Below are positions 17,503 through 27,855 of a DNA stretch of 64,000 nucleotides, one piece after another; position 1 is the stretch's first letter; the number at the start of each line of letters is the position of its first letter. Made by a program: the position numbers and the translations under genes. The stretch is taken from contig NZ_JADPJG010000003.1 of assembly GCF_023073335.1 (NCBI RefSeq), positions 347,789 through 411,788 on the forward strand, read 5' to 3'. The DNA comes from Bradyrhizobium sp. 21. Its GTDB lineage: Bacteria; Pseudomonadota; Alphaproteobacteria; Rhizobiales; Xanthobacteraceae. The notes beneath the pieces were generated by a model. It saw only the letters and a program-made list of their open reading frames with translations. It searched no databases and was not told the origin of the DNA.

Positions 17503-18361
17503 TCCAGGACACGATTCGAGCCACGATCCGCGGCTGACGCCAGCGCGGGGCGACCTCGCCGCGAAATATCTCGAAGGCAAGGTGCAGGCGGAGCGCTTCG
17601 TCACCGGTGAGGAGTTCGAGATATTCGAAGCGATCGCGCCCGTGCGCGAGCAGCCGTCGTCGAACGCGATGCTGATGACACAAGCGCTGCGCGGCGAGCG
17701 CGTCACGGTTTACGATCGCAACGGCGAGGGCTGGGCCTGGGGTCAGCTTGGCGGCGATGGCTATGTCGGCTGGCTGCCGGATGCGGCGCTCATGAAGCCC
17801 TCGGCCGCGCCCACCCATATGGTCAGCGCGCTCCGCACGTTTGCGTTCCCCGGTCCCTCGATCAAGCTGCCGCCCGCCGACACGCTGGTGATGGGATCGA
17901 AGATCGCGGTCGCGCGCGAGGACGGCAGCTTCGCAGTGACGCGCGAGGGACAATATCTGCCCAAGGTCCACCTCGCCCCGCTTGGTCATCGCGAGCCGGA
18001 TTTCGTCGCAGTCGCCGAGCGCTTCGTCGGTACGCCCTATCTCTGGGGCGGCAAAAGCAGTTTTGGCATCGATTGCTCGGGCCTGGTGCAGGTTTCGCTG
18101 ACATCAGCGGGCACCGGGTGCCCGCGCGACAGCGACATGCAGCAGGCGGGCCTCGGCCGCTTGCTGGAGCCGCGTGAGCGAAGCAACCTGCAACGTGGCG
18201 ATCTGGTCTTCTGGAAGGGCCATGTCGCCATCGTTCGCGACGGCAGCACCGTGATTCACGCCAATGCGCATCACATGGCCACCGTGGTCGAGCCGACCGA
18301 GCCGGCAATCGCGCGGATCAAGCAGGCCGGCAGCGAGGTCGTGGCGATCAAGCGGCTCTAG
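17495..18361 (+). CDS. NlpC/P60 family cysteine peptidase (C40) with SH3-like domain
   Basis: 288 residues. An SH3-like segment (ERVTVYDRNGEGWAWGQLGGDGYVGWLP, about residues 68-98) is followed by a second short linker domain and the C-terminal NlpC/P60 domain. Catalytic Cys194 sits in GIDCSGLVQ and the catalytic His243 in KGHVAIVRDG. Enzymes of this class cut cell-wall peptides, usually gamma-D-Glu to diamino acid bonds. No signal peptide is visible; together with the overlapping aminopeptidase this suggests recycling of murein peptides in the cytoplasm. Confidence 0.9.
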   Translation: MPDPGHDSSHDPRLTPARGDLAAKYLEGKVQAERFVTGEEFEIFEAIAPVREQPSSNAMLMTQALRGERVTVYDRNGEGWAWGQLGGDGYVGWLPDAALMKPSAAPTHMVSALRTFAFPGPSIKLPPADTLVMGSKIAVAREDGSFAVTREGQYLPKVHLAPLGHREPDFVAVAERFVGTPYLWGGKSSFGIDCSGLVQVSLTSAGTGCPRDSDMQQAGLGRLLEPRERSNLQRGDLVFWKGHVAIVRDGSTVIHANAHHMATVVEPTEPAIARIKQAGSEVVAIKRL

Positions 18362-18367
18362 CCGAGG

Positions 18368-20005
18368 CTACGTCGCGACCGCGCCTCCACCTTCGCTCTC
18401 AAGCCGGAACGCCGCCGCAAACAGCGCGCGCGTGTAATCCGTCTTCGGATTCTTGAACAGTTCGGCGGCCTGACCTTCCTCGACCACCTTGCCGCCGCGC
18501 ATCACGATCAGGTGGCTGGCGAGCGAGGCGACGACGCGCAGATCATGCGAGATGAACATGTAGGTGAGATCACGCCGGCGCTGGAGCTCGCGCAGTAGGT
18601 CGACCATCTGCGCCTGGATCAGCATGTCGAGCGCGCTGGTCGGCTCGTCCAGCACCACGAAATCCGGCTCCAGCACCACCGCGCGCGCGATGCTGATGCG
18701 CTGACGCTGGCCGCCGGAGAATTCATGCGGATAGCGGTGGCGGGTGTCCGCTTTCAACCCGACATCCTCGAGCGCCTTGACGACGCGCTCCTCGCGCTCC
18801 CCGCGCGACAGCCTTGGCTGATGCACGGAGAGACCTTCGGCGACGATGTCAGCAACCGACATGCGCGGGCTGAGCGAGCCGAACGGATCCTGAAACACGA
18901 TCTGCATGTCGCGCCGGAAGGGCCGCATCTCCTTGAAGCGCAGACCCTGGATATCTTTTCCCAGGAACACGATGCGTCCGTTCGAGGAGATCAGCCGCAT
19001 CAATGCCAGCCCCAGCGTGGTCTTGCCCGAGCCGGACTCGCCGACAACGCCGAGCGTCTCACCCTTGCGTACGGCGATGCTGACGCCGTCGACCGCCTTG
19101 ATGTGACCGACCGTCTTGCGCATCAACCCGCGCTTGATCGGGAACCACACTTTCAGGTCGTCGGCCGACATCACCACCGGCGCATCCGGCTGCGGTGGCG
19201 CTGGATCCGGCTTCGGTTCCGCGGCAAGCAGATCGCGCGTATAGGGATGCTTCGGGCTTTTGAAGACCTGCTCGACCGGCCCCTGCTCGACGATCTCGCC
19301 GCCCTTCATGACGCAGACCTGGTCGGCGATGCGGCGCACGATGCCGAGATCGTGGGTGATGAAGAGCAGGCTCATGCCGAGCCGCGCGCGGATTTCGGCG
19401 AGCAACGCCAGGATCTGCGCCTGCACGGTGACGTCGAGCGCCGTGGTCGGTTCGTCCGCGATCAACAGGTCCGGCTCGTTGGCGAGCGCCATCGCGATCA
19501 TCACGCGCTGGCGCTGGCCGCCGGAGAGCTGGTGCGGATAGCTCTTCAGCCGCGTTTCAGGCTCGGGAATGCCGACCTGCGTCAGCAATTCCAGCGTCCG
19601 CCTGCGCGCCTCGGCATTGCTGGTCGGGTTATGGAGCTGGATGATCTCGCCGATCTGCGCCTCGATCGTGTGCAGCGGATTGAGCGAGGTCATCGGCTCC
19701 TGGAAAATGATCGAGATGTCGCTGCCGCGAATCTCGCGCATCTCCCGCTCCGACTGGTCGATCAGCTCGCGCCCCTTGAAGCGGATGCTGCCCGAGGGAT
19801 GCGAGGCGTTCGGATAGGGCAAGAGCTTGAGGATCGAGAGCGCGCTGACCGACTTGCCGGAGCCGGACTCGCCGACCAGCGCCACGCACTCACCGCGCTT
19901 GATCTGGAACGAGACCTTGTCGACCGCGAGCGTGGTGGCGCCGCCCTGGTGGAAGGCCACCGAGAGGTCGCGCACGGCAAGCAGGGGCTGGTTGATCGCG
20001 TCCAT
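18368..20005 (-). CDS. yejF: Peptide ABC importer, duplicated ATPase (YejF type)
   Basis: 545 residues, two fused nucleotide-binding domains. Each has Walker A (GESGSGKS in the first half, GESGSGKT in the second), an LSGGQ/FSGGQ signature followed by RQR, and Walker B ([24 protein letters not shown]). It energises the oligopeptide importer encoded upstream. ATG at 20005 lies 4 bp after yejE; a longer frame exists but would run into yejE. Confidence 0.93.
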   Translation of the reverse strand: MDAINQPLLAVRDLSVAFHQGGATTLAVDKVSFQIKRGECVALVGESGSGKSVSALSILKLLPYPNASHPSGSIRFKGRELIDQSEREMREIRGSDISIIFQEPMTSLNPLHTIEAQIGEIIQLHNPTSNAEARRRTLELLTQVGIPEPETRLKSYPHQLSGGQRQRVMIAMALANEPDLLIADEPTTALDVTVQAQILALLAEIRARLGMSLLFITHDLGIVRRIADQVCVMKGGEIVEQGPVEQVFKSPKHPYTRDLLAAEPKPDPAPPQPDAPVVMSADDLKVWFPIKRGLMRKTVGHIKAVDGVSIAVRKGETLGVVGESGSGKTTLGLALMRLISSNGRIVFLGKDIQGLRFKEMRPFRRDMQIVFQDPFGSLSPRMSVADIVAEGLSVHQPRLSRGEREERVVKALEDVGLKADTRHRYPHEFSGGQRQRISIARAVVLEPDFVVLDEPTSALDMLIQAQMVDLLRELQRRRDLTYMFISHDLRVVASLASHLIVMRGGKVVEEGQAAELFKNPKTDYTRALFAAAFRLESEGGGAVAT

Positions 20006-20009
20006 TGGT

Positions 20010-21191
20010 TTACCTGAACGTCTTGCGCGGGTCGAAGGCGTCGCGCACGGCCTCGCCAATGAAGATCAAGAGTGACAGCATGATCGCGACCGAGAAGAAG
20101 CCGGAGAAACCGAGCCAGGGCGCCTGCACGTTGGACTTGCCCTGCGACAGCATCTCGCCGAGCGACGGTGAGCCGGGCGGCAACCCGAAGCCGAGGAAGT
20201 CGAGGGCCGTGAGTGTCATGACCGACGAGGAGACGATGAATGGCAGGAACGTCATCGTCGCGACCATCGCGTTCGGCAACAGATGCCGGAACATGATGAC
20301 CTTGTTCGACACGCCGAGCGCCCGCGCCGCCTGGATGTACTCGAAATTGCGCCCGCGCAGAAATTCCGCGCGCACGAGTCCCACCAGCGATACCCAGGAA
20401 AACAACAGCAGGATGCCGAGAAGCACGAAGAAACCGGGCACGAGCACCGACGACAGGATCAGCAGCAGATAGAGCGAAGGGATCGCAGTCCATATCTCGA
20501 TGAAACGCTGGAACAACAGGTCGATCCAGCCGCCGAAATAGCCCTGCACCGCACCGGCCGCAATGCCGACGACGGAGGAGACGATTGTCAAGCAGAGGCC
20601 GAACAGCACCGAGATGCGGAAGCCGTAGATCAGTCGCGCCACCACGTCACGGCCTTGATCGTCGGTGCCGAGCCAGTTGTATTCGAGATCGCGGCAGCCT
20701 TTGAGGCCTTTCTTCTCGACGACAGGTTTGCACTGCGCTTCCGTCAGCATCCAGGTCGGCGGCGACGGCGCCGGCGTCGGCAGATCGAGATTGTGGGTGT
20801 CGTAGGAGTAGCGGATCAGCGGCCAGACGATGATGCCACCCTTATCCCTGATCAGCTTCTGCAAATAGGGATCGCGATAATCGGCCGCCGTTTCGAAGTC
20901 GCCGCCGAAAGTGGTTTCCGAATAGGTGACGACGGACGGCCAGTAGAGACGGCCATCATATTTGATCATGAACGGCCGGTCATTGGCGATCAGCTCCGCG
21001 AACAGCGACACCACAAACAGGATCATGAAGATCCAGAACGACCAGTAGCCGCGCCGGTTCGCCTTGAAATTCTGCCAGCGCCGCTTGTTGATCGGCGACG
21101 GCACGAACGGTTTGCGCGTGATCGGCACGACGTCGCCGAGCGGCGACTTCGCGGTGGCTTCGATCGGCGTGGTGGGGGCGGCCAGCGTCAT
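20010..21191 (-). CDS. yejE: Peptide ABC importer permease (YejE type)
   Basis: 393 residues. A cytoplasmic N-terminus, one helix at about residues 50-70, a long periplasmic insert typical of YejE (about 75-180), then the DppC-type permease core with the EAA loop (EYIQAARALGVSNKVIMFRHLLPNA). The start ATG at 21191 overlaps the yejB stop (ATGA). Part of a five-gene Yej-type operon. Confidence 0.93.
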   Translation of the reverse strand: MTLAAPTTPIEATAKSPLGDVVPITRKPFVPSPINKRRWQNFKANRRGYWSFWIFMILFVVSLFAELIANDRPFMIKYDGRLYWPSVVTYSETTFGGDFETAADYRDPYLQKLIRDKGGIIVWPLIRYSYDTHNLDLPTPAPSPPTWMLTEAQCKPVVEKKGLKGCRDLEYNWLGTDDQGRDVVARLIYGFRISVLFGLCLTIVSSVVGIAAGAVQGYFGGWIDLLFQRFIEIWTAIPSLYLLLILSSVLVPGFFVLLGILLLFSWVSLVGLVRAEFLRGRNFEYIQAARALGVSNKVIMFRHLLPNAMVATMTFLPFIVSSSVMTLTALDFLGFGLPPGSPSLGEMLSQGKSNVQAPWLGFSGFFSVAIMLSLLIFIGEAVRDAFDPRKTFR

Positions 21192-22300
21192 CAGACCTCC
21201 CGCGCCTCGAAATCGATCCGCGGATCGATCCACATATAGGTCAGGTCGGAGATCAGGTTGATCACGAGGCCGACGAGCGAAAAGATGAAGAGCGTGCCGA
21301 ACACCACGGGATAGTCGCGGTTGAGAACGCTCTCGAAACTGAGCAGCCCCAGCCCGTCCAGCGAGAAGATGGTCTCGATCAGAAGCGAGCCCGAGAAGAA
21401 GGCGTGAATGAAGGTGCTGGGAAAGCCGGCGATGACGATCAGCATCGCGTTGCGGAAGACGTGGCCATAGAGCACCCGATTCTCGCTGCAGCCTTTCGCG
21501 CGCGCGGTCATCACATATTGCTTGCGGATCTCGTCCAGAAAAGAGTTCTTGGTCAGGAACGTCATGGTGGTGAACGCGCCGAGCCCCATCGCGATCAGCG
21601 GCAACGTCAAATGCCAGAAGTAATCGATGATCTTCCAGTACCAGGGAAATTGCGACCAGCCGTCTGAGGTCAGTCCGCGCAGCGGGAACCAGTTGAAGAA
21701 CGAGCCTCCGGCAAACAGGATGATCAGGAGGATCGCGAACAGGAAGCCCGGAATAGCGTAGCCGAGCACGAGCACGCTCGACGTCCAGGTGTCGAAGCGC
21801 GTTCCGTCCCTGACCGCCTTGCGGATGCCGAGCGGAATCGAGATCAGGTAGGTGAGCAGCGTCAGCCATATCCCCAGCGAGATCGAGACCGGCAACTTCT
21901 CCTTGACGAGCTGCAGGACGCTGACGTCGCGAAAATAGCTCTTGCCGAAGTCGAAGCGGGCGAAGTTCCACACCATCAGGGCGAAGCGTTCCGGCGCCGG
22001 CTTGTCGAAGCCGAACTGCTTCTCCAGCTTCTTGATGAAATCAGGATCGAGCCCCTGCGCGCCGCGATATTTCGAGTTGATGGCATCGCCGCCGGCGCCC
22101 AGCTGCCCGGGCGCGCGCTGTGCAAAGTCGCTGCCGCCTGAAATGCGCGAGGTCCCGCCGGTGTCGGCGCCGGACAGCTGCGCGATCACGCGCTCCACCG
22201 GACCGCCCGGCGCGAACTGCACGACGACGAAGGAGACGAAGAGGATCCCGAGCAGGGTCGGGATCATCAGCAGGATGCGGCGGGCGATGTAGGCGCTCAT
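21191..22300 (-). CDS. yejB: Peptide ABC importer permease (YejB type)
   Basis: 369 residues of the DppB class. The N-terminal helix IARRILLMIPTLLGILFVSFVVVQFAPGG is characteristic. A periplasmic Gly-rich insert (about residues 40-80) is a feature of YejB. The EAA loop reads EIRKQYVMTARAKGCSENRV. It begins 2 bp after the stop of the preceding binding-protein gene. Confidence 0.93.
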   Translation of the reverse strand: MSAYIARRILLMIPTLLGILFVSFVVVQFAPGGPVERVIAQLSGADTGGTSRISGGSDFAQRAPGQLGAGGDAINSKYRGAQGLDPDFIKKLEKQFGFDKPAPERFALMVWNFARFDFGKSYFRDVSVLQLVKEKLPVSISLGIWLTLLTYLISIPLGIRKAVRDGTRFDTWTSSVLVLGYAIPGFLFAILLIILFAGGSFFNWFPLRGLTSDGWSQFPWYWKIIDYFWHLTLPLIAMGLGAFTTMTFLTKNSFLDEIRKQYVMTARAKGCSENRVLYGHVFRNAMLIVIAGFPSTFIHAFFSGSLLIETIFSLDGLGLLSFESVLNRDYPVVFGTLFIFSLVGLVINLISDLTYMWIDPRIDFEAREV

Positions 22301-22302
22301 GG

Positions 22303-24177
22303 CTATTTCGCCTGCTCGAGCTTGGCGGCCTTGGCGCGGTCGAACCACCAGATGTCGGGAGCGCCGACGCCATTGGCATAACGCGGCTGCTTCTGCGGAT
22401 GACTGAACTGATCCCAATAAGCGAGCCGGTGCGTCTTGTTATACCATTGCGGCACCCAATAGCGGCCGGCGCGGAACAGACGGTCGAAGGCACGGCAGGC
22501 GACGGTCAATTCCTCGCGGTTGTCGGCCGTCATGATTTTCTCGATCATGGCGTCGATCGCCGGGCTGGCGACGCCCGCGAGATTGTAAGAGCCCTTGGTT
22601 GCCGCGACCTGCGACGAAAAGAACGCGCGCATGGCATCGCCCGGCGTCGCCGACATGCTGAAGCGCTGGATCGTCATGTCGAAATCGAAATCTTCCTGGC
22701 GCGCCTTGTGTTGCACGGCATCGACGAGACGCACGCTCGCCTCGATGCCGAGCGTCGCGAGGTTCTTGACGTAGGGCGCATGGTGCGGCTGGAAGGAAGG
22801 CTCGTCCAGCAGAAACTCGATCTTGAACACCTCTCCGTTCGGCAACACCCGCTTGCCGTCCTTGATCGGAAGGCCGGCCTCGCTCAGCAGTTGCTGCGCC
22901 TTTCGCAACAGGCTGCGATCCAGCCCGGAGCCGTCAGAAACCGGCGGTGTAAACGGCGCGGCGAACACTTCGTCGGGAACCTGGCCGCGAAACGGCTTCA
23001 GCAGCTTGAGCTCGTCCGGCGGAGGAGGCCCGTCGCTCGCCATCAGGTCCGAATTCTGGAACGGCGACACCGTCCGGGCATAGGCGCCGTACATGATGGT
23101 CTTGTTGGTCCATTCGAAGTCGAAAGCATCGATCAGGGCCTCGCGCACGCGCGGATCCCTGAACTTGTCGCGCCGCGTGTTGATGAACCAGCCTTGCGCG
23201 CCGGACGGCGTGTCGTCGGGCACGATCTCCAGTTTGACGCGACCATCCTTCACTGCAGGGAAGTCATAGCGCGTCGCCCAGAGGCGGGAAGTAAACTCCT
23301 CGCGGTAGAGATAGTTCTTGCCGGTAAATCCCTCGAAGGCGACGTCGCGGTCGCGATAAAACTCATAGCGCACGATTTCGAAATTGTAGCTGCCGCGGCA
23401 TGGCGGCAGATCGGCAGCCCACCAGTCCTTCACCCGCTCGAACTCGATGTAGCGATTGACCTCGAATTTCCCGACCTTGTACGGGCCCGAGCCCAGCGGA
23501 ATCTCCAGAGACGTTTCGTCGAAGGCGCGAGATGCATAATAGGCTTTCGAGAAAATCGGCAGGCTCGCGACATAAAGCGGCACGTCGCGCGCCCGTCCCT
23601 TGGCAAAGCTGACGACGAGGGTCGCATCGTCGATCGCTTCCGCGCTGACCATGTCGCGCATCTGCACGATGATCAGCGGATGGCCCTTGGTCTTCAGCGC
23701 CGTCAGCGAAAACGCCGCGTCGTGCGCGGTGAGCTTCGTGCCGTCGTGGAATTTCGCCTCGGGCCGCATCGTGAAGCGATAGACCAGCCTGTCCGGTGAT
23801 ATCCGCACGGATTTGGCGGCAAGCCCGTACATCGCGTCCGGCTCGTCATTTGCACGCACCATCAGCGGCGCAAACGTCATGTCCATGCCTTGCGCGCCGT
23901 CACCCTTGAGGATGAAGGCGTTGAGCGAGTTGAAGGTCTGGTAGGACTGGTTGTACGCGCGCACCGACGGAATCAGCGAGAACGTACCGCCCTTCGGCGC
24001 ATCGACATTCACGTAGTCGAAATGGTGGAAGTCGGCGGGATATTTGAGGTCGCCGAACGCCGAGATGCCGTGCGCCTCGGCGGGCATTTCGGACGCTGTC
24101 GCGCCCCGGAGCCAGGCAGCGCTGAACGCGCCGCCGGCACCCAGCGCCAACACATGCCGGCGTGAAAGCTGCGCCAT
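22303..24177 (-). CDS. Family 5 extracellular solute-binding protein (Yej-associated), copy 2
   Basis: 624 residues with a Tat-like leader (SRRHVLALGAGGAFSAAW). The family 5 signature KYPADFHHFDYVNVDAPKGG follows the leader, and the C-terminus ends with the Yej-type stretch PDIWWFDRAKAAKLEQ. It delivers peptides to the YejBE permease; related YejA proteins help import antimicrobial peptides such as microcin C. It follows a paralogous binding protein by 14 bp. ATG at 24177 is used; a GTG six codons upstream is possible. Confidence 0.9.
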   Translation of the reverse strand: MAQLSRRHVLALGAGGAFSAAWLRGATASEMPAEAHGISAFGDLKYPADFHHFDYVNVDAPKGGTFSLIPSVRAYNQSYQTFNSLNAFILKGDGAQGMDMTFAPLMVRANDEPDAMYGLAAKSVRISPDRLVYRFTMRPEAKFHDGTKLTAHDAAFSLTALKTKGHPLIIVQMRDMVSAEAIDDATLVVSFAKGRARDVPLYVASLPIFSKAYYASRAFDETSLEIPLGSGPYKVGKFEVNRYIEFERVKDWWAADLPPCRGSYNFEIVRYEFYRDRDVAFEGFTGKNYLYREEFTSRLWATRYDFPAVKDGRVKLEIVPDDTPSGAQGWFINTRRDKFRDPRVREALIDAFDFEWTNKTIMYGAYARTVSPFQNSDLMASDGPPPPDELKLLKPFRGQVPDEVFAAPFTPPVSDGSGLDRSLLRKAQQLLSEAGLPIKDGKRVLPNGEVFKIEFLLDEPSFQPHHAPYVKNLATLGIEASVRLVDAVQHKARQEDFDFDMTIQRFSMSATPGDAMRAFFSSQVAATKGSYNLAGVASPAIDAMIEKIMTADNREELTVACRAFDRLFRAGRYWVPQWYNKTHRLAYWDQFSHPQKQPRYANGVGAPDIWWFDRAKAAKLEQAK

Positions 24178-24191
24178 GCGAGAAATGCCCC

Positions 24192-26093
24192 TCACGACTT
24201 CTTTGCGATCCGCGCCGCCTTGTCTGCGTCGTACCACCAGATGAACGGGAAGCCGGACTGACCGTATTTGGGCAACTCCGCCGGCCGGCCGAAGCGGTCC
24301 CAGCGCGCGGTGCGGACCTTCGTATAAGTCCACTGCGGCACCACGTAGTGATTCCACAGCAGCACGCGGTCGAGTGCCTTGGTTGCCGCAACGAGATCGT
24401 CGCGCCCCTTGGCGTAGATCACCTGCTCGATCAGCTTGTCGACGGCCGGGTTCTTGATGCCGGTAATATTGCGCGACCCCGCGATGTCGGCCGTCTTCGA
24501 CGACCAGAACTCGCGCTGCTCGTTGCCTGGCGATTGCGACTCGCCCCAGGAGTTGGTGACGATGTCGAAATCCCACTCGCGAGTCCTGTTCTCGTATTGG
24601 GTCGGATCGACGGTCCGTACGCTGACGGCGATGCCGAGCCGTTCCAGCGAGGGCTTGTAGAACAGCGTGATCCGTTCGAAGCTAGGATCCGAGTTCAGCA
24701 ATTCGATGGAGAACTGAGCGCCGGTCTTGACGTCGATCAGCTTGCGGTCGCGCACCTCGTAGCCGGCTTCCTTGAACAGGCGCAGCGCCTCGCGCAGATT
24801 GTCGCGCACGGCTTCCGGACTACCGCCGACCGGATTGCTGTAGGCCGTCGTGAAGACCTCGGGCGGAACCTCGGCGCGGACGGTCTCGAGGATCTCGAGC
24901 TCTTTTCCCTGCGGCAAGCCGGTCGCCATGAGCTCGTCGATGCCGTCGAAATAACTGCTGACGCGCTTGTACTGACCGTAGAAGATCTGCTTGTTCATCT
25001 CCTCGAAGTCAAACGCGTAGTTGAGCGCACGACGCACGCGCGGATCCCCAAACTTGGCGCGGCGCAGGTTCGGCACGAACGCCTGCATGACGCCCGAGCT
25101 GCGATTGGCGAATTCCTCGAGGATCACGCGCTTTTCGGTCACGGCCGGGAAGTCGTAGGCCGTCGCCCAGTTCTTCGCGCTGTTCTCGGTGCGCCAGTCG
25201 ACCTGATCGGCCTTGAAAGCCTCGATCGCCACGGTGGCGTCGCGGAAATACTCGTAGCGCATCTCGTCGAAATTATTGCGGCCCACATTGGCGGCGAGGT
25301 CGCGCCCCCAATAGTCCTTGACGCGCTCCAGCGCGATCGATCGTCCGGCGACGAACTCCTTGATCCTGTAAGGGCCCGAACCCAGAGGCACTTCGAGCGT
25401 GGTGGCGGAGACGTCGCGCTTGCGGCCCTGCGCGTCGGTCCCCTCCCACCAATGCTTCGGCAGGACCGTGAGCTGCCCGACGATCTGCGGCAGTTCGCGG
25501 TTGCCCGGCGCGTCGAACACGAACTTCACCTCGCGTTCGCCGACCTTCTCGGCCTTCGTCACATGGCTGTAATAGGCCGAGTACTGCGGGTGGTGCTTCT
25601 TGAAGGAATCCAGCGAGAAGATCACGTCGTCGGCGGTGACAGGCTTGCCGTCATGCCATTTGGCCTCGGACCGCAAACGATAGGTGACGAAGGAAAAATC
25701 GTCCGGGTGGCTGACGGCTTCGGCCAGCGCGCCGTATTCGGTCGAGACTTCGTCGAGCGAGGCCGTTGTGAGGGATTCATAGATGAACGCCACGGCACCG
25801 GCGACCTGCCCCTTTACGCCAGAGACGACGATGTTGAAATTGTCGAATGTGCCGACGGCGATCTGGCGCGCGACGCCGCCTTTGGGCGCGTCCGGATTGA
25901 CGTAGTCGAAACGCTTGAAGTCAGCGGGATACTTGACCTTTCCGAACAGCGAGAGCGCGTGGCGCCAAGTGAGCTCACTGGCAGACTGCGCCTCGGCCGC
26001 GCCGACGACGGGAATGCCCGCTACGGAACCGAGGGCGGGCAGCGCTGCGGCAGCAGTGCCGGTGAGCAGGAGATCGCGTCGGGTAATGGCCAA
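24192..26093 (-). CDS. Family 5 extracellular solute-binding protein (Yej-associated), copy 1
   Basis: 633 residues with a twin-arginine leader (TRRDLLLTGTAAAALPAL, cleavage near residue 35). The mature start LTWRHALSLFGKVKYPADFKRFDYVNPDAPKGG and the C-terminal PFIWWYDADKAARI closely parallel the second copy, so the two arose by duplication. It is the first gene of the operon that continues through yejB, yejE and yejF. Having two binding proteins probably widens the range of peptides imported. Confidence 0.9.
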   Translation of the reverse strand: MAITRRDLLLTGTAAAALPALGSVAGIPVVGAAEAQSASELTWRHALSLFGKVKYPADFKRFDYVNPDAPKGGVARQIAVGTFDNFNIVVSGVKGQVAGAVAFIYESLTTASLDEVSTEYGALAEAVSHPDDFSFVTYRLRSEAKWHDGKPVTADDVIFSLDSFKKHHPQYSAYYSHVTKAEKVGEREVKFVFDAPGNRELPQIVGQLTVLPKHWWEGTDAQGRKRDVSATTLEVPLGSGPYRIKEFVAGRSIALERVKDYWGRDLAANVGRNNFDEMRYEYFRDATVAIEAFKADQVDWRTENSAKNWATAYDFPAVTEKRVILEEFANRSSGVMQAFVPNLRRAKFGDPRVRRALNYAFDFEEMNKQIFYGQYKRVSSYFDGIDELMATGLPQGKELEILETVRAEVPPEVFTTAYSNPVGGSPEAVRDNLREALRLFKEAGYEVRDRKLIDVKTGAQFSIELLNSDPSFERITLFYKPSLERLGIAVSVRTVDPTQYENRTREWDFDIVTNSWGESQSPGNEQREFWSSKTADIAGSRNITGIKNPAVDKLIEQVIYAKGRDDLVAATKALDRVLLWNHYVVPQWTYTKVRTARWDRFGRPAELPKYGQSGFPFIWWYDADKAARIAKKS

Positions 26094-26253
26094 ATCAACA
26101 TTCCTGTCTTGAAGGAGGCTACTCCTTTAAGGTCCCAATATAGGCGAGGTTTCGACGGAATATGTTGCTTTTTCCTCATCTTGGAAGCCCGACCGCCCCT
26201 CCCATGCGGCCAAACGCCCCGATAAACTCACCGCGAGGCCCGGATAAGGAAAC

Positions 26254-26275
26254 GGCCAGGCTTTTCAGCCTGGCC
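26254..26275 (-). terminator. Possible terminator after cycM
   Basis: GGCCAGGC and GCCTGGCC form a perfect 8-bp stem with a 6-base loop, 30 bp beyond the cycM stop. On the - strand the hairpin is followed by GTTTCCTT, a weak T-tract, so termination is plausible but not certain. Confidence 0.5.
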
Positions 26276-26305
26276 GCATATTCCAAGACTGATTGCCGAA
26301 AGACC

Positions 26306-26860
26306 TTATTTCGCCGCGGTGGGCAGCGGCTTCGGGCTGTCGGAGAGGCTGTTCAAATAGGCGATCACGTCGGCGCGCTCGCTATCCTTCGGGATGCCGG
26401 CGAAACCCATCGCGGTGCCGGGGATGTAACCCTTCGGATTGGCGATAAACTTGTTGAGCGCATCGAAATCCCAGGCGCCGCCCTTGCCCTTCATCGCGGC
26501 CGAGAAGTTGAAGCCGCCACGGCCCTCGCCGACATGATCGCCGACGACGCCGTAGAGGTTCGGACCGACGCGGTTCGGGCCGCCCTTCTCGAACGTGTGG
26601 CAGGCGCCGCACTTCTTGGCGGCGGAGGCGCCCTTCTCGACCGAGGCGGTCTGGAGCAGCTTTTCGATCGGCTCGGAGGGCGCAGCAGCGGCCGCAGCAC
26701 CACCCTCGTGGCCGGCCACTTCCTTCACGGCGATCTCGAAGCCCGGCTTTTCCGGCATCTTGGGCGAGAACAGCGCGCTCGCGGTGAAGCTCGTCACCAG
26801 CAGGATGAGACAGGTGCCGAGCACGGCACCGAGAATCTTGTTGAGTTCGAAAGAGTCCAT
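26306..26860 (-). CDS. cycM: Membrane-anchored cytochrome c (CycM type)
   Basis: 184 residues. An uncleaved N-terminal helix (about residues 9-30) anchors it to the inner membrane. An Ala/Pro linker follows, then a class I cytochrome c domain with the haem site CGACH (Cys84, Cys87, His88) and a probable Met ligand in GTAMGFAG. In Bradyrhizobium CycM carries electrons from the bc1 complex to the aa3-type oxidase; length and layout match that protein. Divergent from kdsB over a 233-bp gap. Confidence 0.93.
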   Translation of the reverse strand: MDSFELNKILGAVLGTCLILLVTSFTASALFSPKMPEKPGFEIAVKEVAGHEGGAAAAAAPSEPIEKLLQTASVEKGASAAKKCGACHTFEKGGPNRVGPNLYGVVGDHVGEGRGGFNFSAAMKGKGGAWDFDALNKFIANPKGYIPGTAMGFAGIPKDSERADVIAYLNSLSDSPKPLPTAAK

Positions 26861-27093
26861 TTCCGGCTAGGCCCCACACCGCAAGAAGGAAACAGCGGCC
26901 GAGCGGCCGCCAGGACGAGCCTCGGGAGAATCAAATGGTCCTTCTTGTTTCCCCGAGTTTTGCCATTGAGATATCGGTTTGCCCGGGGTCTGGCAACCCG
27001 TATAAGCGACCCCGCCTTGTGCCCGTCCCCACCCCATTTCTCGGTGCGGAAAACGTACCCTTTCCAGGCCCCTGAACCCAAACCTTTGAACCC

Positions 27094-27834
27094 ATGACCG
27101 ACCCCCGCATCCTGGTGCTGATCCCGGCCCGCATGGCGGCCACCCGCCTGCCCGGCAAGCCGCTCGCCGATATCGCGGGCCTGCCGATGATCGTGCACGT
27201 GATGCGTCGCGCCGAAGCCGCCGGCATCGGCCGGGTCGCGGTTGCAACCGACACCGCCGAGATCGCCTCCGTCGTATCCGCTCATGGCGGCGAGGCCGTG
27301 ATGACTCGCTCGGAGCACCCCTCCGGCTCGGACCGCATCCACGAGGCCATGCGGAAGCTCGATCCGGACGGCAAGGCCGAGATCGTGGTCAATCTCCAGG
27401 GCGATTTCCCCACGATCACGATCGACAATATTCGCGAGGTGCTGCAGCCGCTGCAAGACCCCGCCGTGGACATCGCAACACTGGCCTCCCAGATCCACAC
27501 CGAGGAGGAGGACCTCGCGCCGAGTGTCGTGAAGGCCGTGGGAACCTCGCTCGGAGGCCGGCGGATGCGCGCACTTTATTTCACCCGCGCCACGGCGCCG
27601 ACCGGGGACGGACCGCGCTACCACCATATCGGTCTCTACGCCTATCGCCGCGCCGCGCTGGAGCGTTTCGTCGCGCTGCCGCCCTCGCCGCTGGAATTGC
27701 AGGAGAAGCTCGAGCAGCTCCGGGCGCTGGAAGCCGGAATGCGCATCGACTTTACCGTCGTCGATACCGTGCCTCGCGGGGTCGACACGCCTGCGGACCT
27801 CGAGACCGCGCGCAGCATCCTTTCCAAATCCTGA
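27094..27834 (+). CDS. kdsB: 3-deoxy-manno-octulosonate cytidylyltransferase
   Basis: 246 residues. The CTP-binding motif [15 protein letters not shown] opens the protein. [21 protein letters not shown] and [16 protein letters not shown] are typical of KdsB. It makes CMP-Kdo from Kdo and CTP for lipopolysaccharide inner core synthesis in the cytoplasm. ATG at 27094; followed 21 bp later by pheA on the same strand. Confidence 0.96.
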   Translation: MTDPRILVLIPARMAATRLPGKPLADIAGLPMIVHVMRRAEAAGIGRVAVATDTAEIASVVSAHGGEAVMTRSEHPSGSDRIHEAMRKLDPDGKAEIVVNLQGDFPTITIDNIREVLQPLQDPAVDIATLASQIHTEEEDLAPSVVKAVGTSLGGRRMRALYFTRATAPTGDGPRYHHIGLYAYRRAALERFVALPPSPLELQEKLEQLRALEAGMRIDFTVVDTVPRGVDTPADLETARSILSKS

Positions 27835-27855
27835 GCCGCTGCTACAAGGCCCGTC

